A stretch of 10,956 bases of DNA, from NCBI GenBank assembly GCA_001701135.1, contig DAAN01000007.1:33009-43964 (forward strand), given 5' to 3'. A program made the translations under genes and the position numbers. This document shows positions 5,959 to 10,956 of this stretch, piece by piece (the stretch's first letter is position 1; every line of letters begins with the position of its first letter). Under the pieces are notes generated by a model, which worked only from the letters and a program-made list of their open reading frames with translations, ran no database searches and was not told the origin of the DNA. This DNA comes from Bacteroidales bacterium H3. Lineage in GTDB: Bacteria > Bacteroidota > Bacteroidia > Bacteroidales > Muribaculaceae.

Positions 5959-6330
5959 ATGAAAAAGAACACACCCTCAACCACCCCTGCCGAGGCGCCC
6001 GAAGCCCCCGAAACCGCCAAAACAACCAAAAGCGCTGCCACCGATGCTCCTCCTGCTGAGGAAGCGGCCGCCGAAACGCCCGAATCTATCCCTGCCGAGG
6101 AAGCGGCGCCCGAAACCACCGGCGAAACCGCGCCCGAGGCGCCGACCGTCGACGAAAAGGCGCTGGCCGAGGCGGAGCAGCGCGGTTATCTGCGGGGCCG
6201 CAACGAGCGTATCGAGGAACTGATGCGCGCTCCCGCCCCGCTGAGCCGCCGTCAGGCGCCAATCGCCGCAGCCGCAGATTCCGAGCCTATGATCCTTAGC
6301 ACCCCCCGCGTCTCCATCTGGGACAAATAG
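5959..6330 (+). CDS. Small Ala/Pro/Glu-rich protein of the head module, possible scaffold
   Basis: This 123-residue protein has two parts. Residues 1-63 are low-complexity Pro, Ala, Glu and Thr, acidic and probably disordered. Residues 64-91 form a predicted charged helix containing AEAEQRGYLRGRNERIEEL, followed by a Pro/Arg linker and a short C-terminal tail (MILSTPRVSIWDK). Lying directly before the capsid gene and having this composition, it could be a scaffolding or capsid-assembly protein, but no family signature proves this. The ATG at 5959 is preferred to a TTG at 5902, because the latter overlaps the -7 box and would lie upstream of the expected transcript start. Confidence 0.7.
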   Translation: MKKNTPSTTPAEAPEAPETAKTTKSAATDAPPAEEAAAETPESIPAEEAAPETTGETAPEAPTVDEKALAEAEQRGYLRGRNERIEELMRAPAPLSRRQAPIAAAADSEPMILSTPRVSIWDK

Positions 6331-6395
6331 CCTTTATCTCATTTTTTCAGCCTTTATCTCTGATTTCTACCTTTATCTTAGTTTTAACCTTTATC
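6331..6395 (+). repeat. Four spaced CCTTTATC repeats before the capsid gene
   Basis: CCTTTATC(T) occurs at 6331, 6351, 6370 and 6388, with spacings of 20, 19 and 18 bases, in an otherwise T-rich 78-base gap. The first copy follows the stop codon of the preceding gene immediately and the last ends 13 bases before the capsid ATG. Repeats about two helical turns apart suggest either a protein-binding array or an unstructured, repeated mRNA leader for a highly expressed gene. Confidence 0.75.
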
Positions 6396-6408
6396 ATTTA
6401 ACCGTTCT

Positions 6409-7935
6409 ATGGAAAAGAAAAAGAAGAACATTTTCAGCGCCATCCGCAAGGCCGGCGCTGTGGGCGGCGCCGTGATCCGCGCCGCAGTGACCGTCGCCCG
6501 CGTCATCGAGCAGATTGTCGACGGCATCAAAGAGATCTTCACCGGCCACCGCGACAACGGCAACGGCGACGATGCCGACAATGGCGGCAACCAGAGGGGC
6601 GGCTCGCCCCTCGTCGGCGGCAAGTTGGGTCTGTTGCTGGCCGCAGCAGCCGGTTTCGGCGCCGGATGGCTCTGCTCGGGCGTGTCCGACGGAGTGACAA
6701 TGGCCTTTGCCATCGTGGCCGGAGTGGCCGGCAAGGGGAATCACGTGACCGGCGAACCGCTCACCACCGACCTTGCCGACCAGGCCTCGCCCGGGCTGCT
6801 CCGCAACGAGATCGACGACCGCATTGTGAAAATCCGCCCAATGTCGACCCCTCTCGACCAGATTTCGCGCTACGGCGGCTCTCGCCTGTGCGGCTCAATG
6901 AAGGTGGACTATTACTCGGTAGACACGCGCCCCATGCAGTCGCAGCTCACCGCCGCATTCACCGCCGAGCGCAACGTGACGGTGCCCGTGGCCTCGCTGC
7001 AGGTGAAGCAGCCCGGCATCTTCGACCCCACCACCACGCTGCTCGTGCCCTCGGTGAAGGCCTCCGACGGCGGTTCGCTGGTGCTCTATGTGCTCGACCA
7101 CGACACCGACACGGTGCGCGTGATGGCCGTCAACAACCGCACTGCCTCGGGCGAACTTTCGGTGCCCTCCATCGCCTCCGGCGCCACGCTGGTGCGCATG
7201 GGCCGCGCCGCCGCCGAGCTCGATGTGATGACAGCGCAGTTCGAAGCCCTTCCCCGCAAGGAGACCAACTACTGCCAGATCTTCAAGACCCAGGTAGAGC
7301 AGTCTACTTTCATGAAAATCGCCAATAAAGAGGTGGGCTGGAGCTTCTCCGACCAGGAGGAGGCAGCGATCATCGACATGCGCATGGGCATGGAGCGCAG
7401 CTTCCTTTTCGGATGCAAGAGCATCATCACCGACCCTAACAAGCAGGAGGACATCCTCCTCACCGGCGGCATCTGGAACCAGACCGACAACACCTTCGAG
7501 TATTCGTCGCTCACCACCGAGCAGCAGCTTGTGGCGCTCTGCAAGGCCGCGTTCACCAATTCGGCAGGTTCGTCGCGCAAGGTGCTCATCGGAGGCACCG
7601 GACTGATCGAGCAGCTCCACAACATCGACCACACCCGCGTGATCACCTCCGAGAGGGCCGTGACCAAATGGGGACTCGACTTCACCGAAATCCACTCCAA
7701 GTTCGGCACCCTCTATGTGCTCCTCAGCGAGGTATTCGACCAGTGCGGCATGCCCGACGCCGGCATGGTCATCGACCCGGAGTATATCACCAAATACTCC
7801 CACGTGCCCTTCCGCACCGAGCGTCTCGACCTGCGTTCGGCCGGTGTGCGCAACACCGACGCCATCGTCATCACCGAGGCCTCATGTCTGGTGCTCCGTT
7901 TCCCCAATTCCCACATGCGCATCGTGAAAAAGTAA
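6409..7935 (+). CDS. Major capsid protein, SU10/DUF5309-like, with hydrophobic N-terminal extension
   Basis: This 508-residue protein is recognised as a capsid protein by its central and C-terminal parts: SPGLLRNEIDDRIVKIRP (127-144), DQISRYGG (150-157), LDVMTAQFEALP, VEQSTFMKIANKEVGWSF, an IDMRMGMERSFLFG helix, and the C-terminal IDPEYITKYSHVPFRTERLDLR. I recall similar proteins from Bacteroidales prophage-like loci. Such proteins form the icosahedral shell with the HK97 fold. Unusual is the first ~126 residues: a Lys-rich start (MEKKKKN), an amphipathic helix (8-45), an acidic Gly/Asn linker, then GKLGLLLAAAAGFGAGWLCS and TMAFAIVAGVAG, hydrophobic enough for one or two membrane segments. 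It could be a cleaved delta-like assembly domain or a membrane anchor. No head protease gene is seen here. Confidence 0.82.
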   Translation: MEKKKKNIFSAIRKAGAVGGAVIRAAVTVARVIEQIVDGIKEIFTGHRDNGNGDDADNGGNQRGGSPLVGGKLGLLLAAAAGFGAGWLCSGVSDGVTMAFAIVAGVAGKGNHVTGEPLTTDLADQASPGLLRNEIDDRIVKIRPMSTPLDQISRYGGSRLCGSMKVDYYSVDTRPMQSQLTAAFTAERNVTVPVASLQVKQPGIFDPTTTLLVPSVKASDGGSLVLYVLDHDTDTVRVMAVNNRTASGELSVPSIASGATLVRMGRAAAELDVMTAQFEALPRKETNYCQIFKTQVEQSTFMKIANKEVGWSFSDQEEAAIIDMRMGMERSFLFGCKSIITDPNKQEDILLTGGIWNQTDNTFEYSSLTTEQQLVALCKAAFTNSAGSSRKVLIGGTGLIEQLHNIDHTRVITSERAVTKWGLDFTEIHSKFGTLYVLLSEVFDQCGMPDAGMVIDPEYITKYSHVPFRTERLDLRSAGVRNTDAIVITEASCLVLRFPNSHMRIVKK

Positions 7936-7953
7936 CCTTTGTCTGACACTCCT

Positions 7954-7988
7954 GCGCCGGCTCGCGGGCTTCGGCCTCGGGCCGGCGC
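7954..7988 (+). terminator. Strong hairpin after the capsid gene, possible partial terminator
   Basis: GCGCCGGC (7954-7961) pairs perfectly with GCCGGCGC (7981-7988); the inside pairs further with one mismatch and a bulge and closes on a TTCG tetraloop. The tail is TTGATTATTATTAAAC, T-rich but without a clean T-run. Placed between a capsid gene and the next gene of the same unit, it would reduce read-through or protect the 3' end of the capsid mRNA, keeping the capsid product in excess. Confidence 0.65.
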
Positions 7989-8016
7989 TTGATTATTATT
8001 AAACAAGCTCTTAATC

Positions 8017-8553
8017 ATGCAACTCACAGAGAAAGAAATGATCGACCTGTGGCTCCTCAGCAAAGGCTACGAGCCGCTGCGCACCGATGCCACCATAATC
8101 CGCACCGACGGCGTCGACATCCGCGCCATTGCCAGGCTGGAGTGCCGCCGGTGGTACCACCGCCTGCTTCTCGAGGGGGATCCCTCGCTCCTCATACCCG
8201 AGGAGATGGCCGGCGACCCCACGGTCACCCGCCACGCCACCGACCGCGGCTCGCTGATCGTGACGATGCCCACGGCGGTGGTGCGCCCCCTGTCGGCATG
8301 TCTGGAGGGGTGGGACGCCGACGCGCCCGTCATCCCCGCCGATACCCCTCTGGCACGCCGCCAGAGCGCCCCCTATGCCGCCGCCGGACCCACCGCCCCG
8401 CTCGCCGTGCTGCGCCGCGACGGCCGTCTCGAGCTTTTCAGCATGGCCGCAGGCTCCGACACGCTGCTGAGCCTGCGCTGCGTCACCCTCCGCACCGACA
8501 GCGACGGCGCTCCAATCTACTCATTCGCCGACTGCGCCCTTTCAACCATCTGA
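8017..8553 (+). CDS. Unknown head-module protein, possible connector
   Basis: I do not recognise this 178-residue protein. The N-terminus (1-60) looks helical (MQLTEKEMIDLWLLSKGY, later IRAIARLECRRWYHRLLLEG), while the C-terminal half (75-178) has alternating hydrophobic patterns suggesting beta strands, for instance SLIVTMPTAVV, APLAVLRRDGRLELFSM and LLSLRCVTLRT. There is no signal peptide or membrane segment. It lies 81 bases after the capsid gene and 22 bases before the portal-like gene, so a head-completion or capsid-decorating role is plausible but unproven. Codon use matches its neighbours, and the long intact frame supports a real gene. Confidence 0.75.
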   Translation: MQLTEKEMIDLWLLSKGYEPLRTDATIIRTDGVDIRAIARLECRRWYHRLLLEGDPSLLIPEEMAGDPTVTRHATDRGSLIVTMPTAVVRPLSACLEGWDADAPVIPADTPLARRQSAPYAAAGPTAPLAVLRRDGRLELFSMAAGSDTLLSLRCVTLRTDSDGAPIYSFADCALSTI

Positions 8554-8575
8554 CCACACACAACCCTCACACACT

Positions 8576-9982
8576 ATGAAAACCACCGAAGAAAACCGCG
8601 GCCGCATGCTCCTGCAGGCTGCCGCCAACGCCTGGAACCGCATGGCCGATCTGCGTCAGCGCCGTCGCCGCAACTGCCGTTTCACCTATGGCGACCAATG
8701 GAGCGACACCGTGCGCGACCGCCGCGGACGCCTCGTCACCGAGCGCGACGCCGCCACCCGCAACGGCCATCAGCCCATGACCAACAACCTCATCCGCCGC
8801 CTCGTAAAGGCCGTCATAGGCCGCTGGCGCATGGAGCGCCTCGAAAACCCCGATGCCGCCCGTGCCGCCGACCCGCAGGGGATAAACCGGCTCGACGAAC
8901 TCGATGCCCGCACTCTCGAGGAATTTCTCATCTCGGGCATGGCCGTGCACCGCGTGTGCCGCGAGCGCCGCATCACCGGCGACGGCGTGTGGGCCGACAA
9001 CATCTCTCCCGACCGTTTCTTTGTCAACGCATACTCCGATCCGCGCGGCTGCGACCTGGAGATGGCCGGATGCCTGCGCGACATGTCGATGTCGGAACTT
9101 ATAATGCGCTTCTCGGCCTCCACCCCCGAGACCGAGCTCAGGCGCATCTATGCCGACACCGACGGCGCTCCCTCGCTGTTCGATACCCCCGACAGCCGCC
9201 GGCAGGAATCATTTTTCCACGCCCCGGCGGGGCGCTGCCGCGTCGTGGAGGTGTGGACGCTCGAATGCCGTCGCCGCCTGCTGGTCCACGACCCTCTGGA
9301 GGCCTCTCTGCTTTCGTTTCCCGTCGAGGATGCACCCAAGGTGAGGAGGATGTCGGCCCGGCGCGTGCGGCGCGGCATGGAGCCTCTGACGGCGCGTGAG
9401 GAGATGACCACCCTGTGGCGCTGCCGGTGCCTGGCGCCCGACGGCACCGTTCTAGACTCGTTCGACTCCCCTCTGCCCGGCGGCGCACTCCCCTACGCCA
9501 TAAAGATGTATCCCATGGTCGACGGTGATGTCCACTCCCTGGTGGAGGATATTCTCGACCAGCAGAAATTCGTGAACCGCATCATCACCATGCTCGATCA
9601 TATAATGGGCGTGTCGGCCAAGGGCGCGCTGCTCTTTCCCACGCAGTGCCGCGTGGAGAAATTCGACTGGGATGTCTACGCCAACCTATGGTCGGAACCG
9701 GGTGCCATAATTCCCTACCGGGCATGCGACGGACAGGAACCGCACCAGATCACCGCGCCCGCCTCCGATCTCGGTGCCCGCGAGATGCTCCAGACCCAGA
9801 TTCAGCTCTTTGAGGACATCTCGGGCGTGAACTCTGCCCTGATGGGCAAGGATGTCAGCGGAGCCGTGGGTGCCGAGCGCTATTCGCAGGAGATACGCAA
9901 CTCGGCGGTGTCGATTCTCGACCTGCTGCAATCCTTCGCCGACTTCACCGCCACCCGCGACCGTCTGATGGCGATGGCCTGA
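8576..9982 (+). CDS. Portal-like protein (P22-type)
   Basis: This 468-residue protein has the run of features seen in P22-type portal proteins: an N-terminal helix and FTYGDQWSD (36-44), PMTNNLIRRLVKAVIGRWR (67-85), a first wing region with GMAVHRV (121-127) and SPDRFFVNAYSDPRG (144-158), VVEVWTLE (213-220), then PYAIKMYPMVDGDVHSLVED (306-325), the helix DILDQQKFVNRIITMLDHI, and DISGVNSALMGKDVSGAVGAERYSQE (414-439) with a final helix. The portal is the dodecameric ring through which DNA enters and leaves the head. The protein ends within about 20 residues of that helix, with no C-terminal crown or barrel, so it is short for this type; no homologous continuation is evident after the stop. It follows the 178-aa gene by 22 bases. 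Confidence 0.8.
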   Translation: MKTTEENRGRMLLQAAANAWNRMADLRQRRRRNCRFTYGDQWSDTVRDRRGRLVTERDAATRNGHQPMTNNLIRRLVKAVIGRWRMERLENPDAARAADPQGINRLDELDARTLEEFLISGMAVHRVCRERRITGDGVWADNISPDRFFVNAYSDPRGCDLEMAGCLRDMSMSELIMRFSASTPETELRRIYADTDGAPSLFDTPDSRRQESFFHAPAGRCRVVEVWTLECRRRLLVHDPLEASLLSFPVEDAPKVRRMSARRVRRGMEPLTAREEMTTLWRCRCLAPDGTVLDSFDSPLPGGALPYAIKMYPMVDGDVHSLVEDILDQQKFVNRIITMLDHIMGVSAKGALLFPTQCRVEKFDWDVYANLWSEPGAIIPYRACDGQEPHQITAPASDLGAREMLQTQIQLFEDISGVNSALMGKDVSGAVGAERYSQEIRNSAVSILDLLQSFADFTATRDRLMAMA

Positions 9983-10035
9983 ACTGTTAAGAAATGTTTA
10001 CACACCGGGGCAACAAACCCGCCCCGCCTCATGCG

Positions 10036-10044
10036 TAATTTTGC
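10036..10044 (+). promoter_or_regulatory. Second module -7 box, for the 127-aa gene onward
   Basis: TAATTTTGC fits the Bacteroidetes -7 consensus and sits in a 12-base stretch (10035-10046) identical to the module's first promoter. As there, no TTTG lies at the usual distance upstream. It is in the 114-base gap after the portal-like gene and would start a transcript about 45-50 bases before the next ATG. Confidence 0.5.
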
Positions 10045-10077
10045 AACCGGGTTCCACATTCAGCCAACCGGGTTCCA
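10044..10077 (+). repeat. Direct repeat CAACCGGGTTCCA at the second module promoter
   Basis: Perfect 13-base copies lie at 10044-10056 and 10065-10077, 21 bases (two helical turns) apart. Each contains AACC-G-GGTT, a small inverted repeat. The first copy begins at the last base of the -7 box and covers the expected start site, the position of a repressor operator. A translational role in the leader is the alternative. Confidence 0.65.
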
Positions 10078-10096
10078 TCACTTCTTCTGAAAAAAC

Positions 10097-10480
10097 ATGC
10101 AGCACGAGATCACCGACATAATCAACCGCATCATGGCGGAAGCCGATCCGCCCGTAAGCATCCGCCAGGCGGCAAGGCTGGCCGTGGAAACCACCCCTCC
10201 CGGCTATGGCCTCTCCACCGAATACGCCTTCCGGCGCTACCGCGCGCTATGCCGCGGGCAGCTCCTCGAAGCCAATCCTCTCAAGCAGCAGCTGTGGCAC
10301 GAACTGGCCGAGCGCGTGCGCGAGCGTCGGCGTCTCCACCCCGACGAAGACGATTTCCGCGCCATCGACCACATTATCAGCTACGAGGCGCCCTCGCGCT
10401 GGTTCGTCACGCCCCTCTATGCCGAAAAACTCTACTATCGCCGCCGGCGCCGCCGTCTTCTCCATTCGCGCCGCCGCTGA
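10097..10480 (+). CDS. Unknown 127-aa protein with Arg-rich C-terminus
   Basis: I cannot assign a named family. Residues 1-75 are mostly helical (ITDIINRIMAEA, VSIRQAARLAVE, STEYAFRRYRALCRG, LKQQLWHELAERVRERRR). Residues 84-120 read DEDDFRAIDHIISYEAPSRW then FVTPLYAEKLYY, a pattern I associate loosely with small proteins of Bacteroidales phage-like loci. The C-terminus is very basic (YYRRRRRRLLHSRRR), suggesting binding to DNA or RNA. The region near 18-50 could be a helix-turn-helix, but this is not clear. It has its own -7 box and repeat upstream, so it may be expressed apart from the capsid genes. Confidence 0.7.
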   Translation: MQHEITDIINRIMAEADPPVSIRQAARLAVETTPPGYGLSTEYAFRRYRALCRGQLLEANPLKQQLWHELAERVRERRRLHPDEDDFRAIDHIISYEAPSRWFVTPLYAEKLYYRRRRRRLLHSRRR

Positions 10481-10528
10481 CCCTTCAATGACGGGTTTAA
10501 CAGCTAACAACCGAAAAAACTTACCACC

Positions 10529-10956
10529 GTGATCAATATCAGTTTCAAATCAGTAACCGACGAAATATTCGCTCTGACGGCTCTCCACAGCCGCATGCTC
10601 GACCCTATCGGGTCACCCGTTACAGAAATCCTCTGCCGCGACCAGCTCCCGGCGCTGCGCGTCATGGTCAAGGCCGCCTGCTCGCAGATCGCCGGCCGCC
10701 TGCTCCCCTACATCGACCGCTGCGACGTGGATGACGAGCCCTCGATGGACCTCGACTTCGGCAGATATGCCGAGGGGCTTTCGGCAGGCTCGCTGATGGC
10801 GCTGCGGCACTATCTCGAGCACCTCTGCGCCCTCACCGTCATGGCCACCGTGTGCCGCCCCTACGCGCCCACAGCCGCCGATGCATGGGACAGGTCGCTG
10901 ACATCCATCTTCGCGGCTGTCAGCGACCTGCTCACCACCCCCGACAGCGGCGGCTC
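10529..10956 (+). CDS. Unknown head-module protein, 5' part only, GTG start
   Basis: An open frame runs without stop from GTG (10529) to the window end, giving 142 residues. It begins INISFKSVTDEIFALTALHS and continues as an alternation of amphipathic helices, including LPALRVMVKAACSQIAGRLL, an acidic stretch DVDDEPSMDLDF, and SAGSLMALRHYLEHLCALTV. No membrane segment or known motif is seen. GTG is chosen because no ATG lies upstream in frame; the first internal ATG (10595) would remove 22 residues. It starts 48 bases after the 127-aa gene and is probably in the same transcript. A neck or head-completion role is possible from position only. Confidence 0.6.
   Translation, partial: MINISFKSVTDEIFALTALHSRMLDPIGSPVTEILCRDQLPALRVMVKAACSQIAGRLLPYIDRCDVDDEPSMDLDFGRYAEGLSAGSLMALRHYLEHLCALTVMATVCRPYAPTAADAWDRSLTSIFAAVSDLLTTPDSGG

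Larger units (their letters stand above)
5897..10956 (+). mobile_element. Tailed-phage-like head gene module (continues beyond the window)
   Basis: At least six genes in one direction belong together: possible scaffold, major capsid, unknown 178 aa, portal-like, unknown 127 aa, and an unknown partial gene. Capsid and portal calls are the firm anchors. The left limit is set at the first module promoter; no attachment site, integrase, terminase, protease or tail gene is visible. Base composition resembles the host genes, suggesting long residence or a well-adapted phage. A prophage, a satellite or a domesticated capsid locus would all fit what is seen. Confidence 0.65.

Noticed and set aside
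6895..7803. A 302-residue minus-strand frame opposite the capsid gene
   Set aside because: It follows the third-base GC bias of the capsid frame and shows no motif; the capsid frame is clearly coding.
9992..10005. AAATGTTTACACAC as a DnaA box
   Set aside because: It does not fit TTATNCACA when aligned base by base, and no cluster of similar sites or replication gene is present.

Overview
The window looks like chromosomal DNA from a GC-rich member of the Bacteroidales, most like a Muribaculaceae-type gut bacterium. This is an inference from three things: promoters of the Bacteroidetes form (TTTG, 19-21 bases, TAnnTTTG), the near absence of purine-rich Shine-Dalgarno sites before the genes, and protein families typical of that order. 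No 16S rRNA or other taxonomic marker is present. All genes lie on the + strand.

Left part (1-5569), host genes. A textbook promoter (86-118) is followed by a compactly folded leader (123-182), a second hairpin (186-225), tRNA-Asp(GTC) at 230-303 and a strong intrinsic terminator (317-363). Next come a lipoprotein with a degenerate, CXXC-less thioredoxin-like C-terminus (452-1534), a ComM/YifB-family AAA+ ATPase (1556-3100) only 21 bases downstream, and a family 10 fucosyltransferase-like glycosyltransferase (3186-4172). A pyrimidine-rich non-coding stretch with two tandem arrays (17- and 16-base units) separates these from an IS200-like/REP-associated-type HUH transposase protein (4487-5569). 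That protein carries an extra C-terminal region of possible DprA/SLOG-like Rossmann character.

Middle (5570-5958). This is an AT-rich, gene-free regulatory region. It holds a short direct repeat, a bidirectional terminator-like hairpin, a near-perfect minus-strand promoter that may make a roughly 95-nt RNA, inverted repeats that may be operators, and a plus-strand -7 box.

Right part (5959-10956, continuing past the window), a tailed-phage-like head module. In order it holds a small Ala/Pro/Glu-rich protein with a helical segment (possible scaffold), a major capsid protein of the SU10/DUF5309-like type with an unusual hydrophobic N-terminal extension, an unknown 178-aa protein (possible connector), a P22-type portal-like protein, an unknown 127-aa protein with an Arg-rich tail, and the 5' part of another unknown gene that starts with GTG. 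Capsid-before-portal is the reverse of the usual phage order. The genes are also spaced by 22-114 bases, with hairpins, repeats and a second promoter using the same GTAATTTTGCAA box. No integrase, terminase, protease or tail gene is visible, so an intact prophage, a satellite and a domesticated capsid locus all remain possible.
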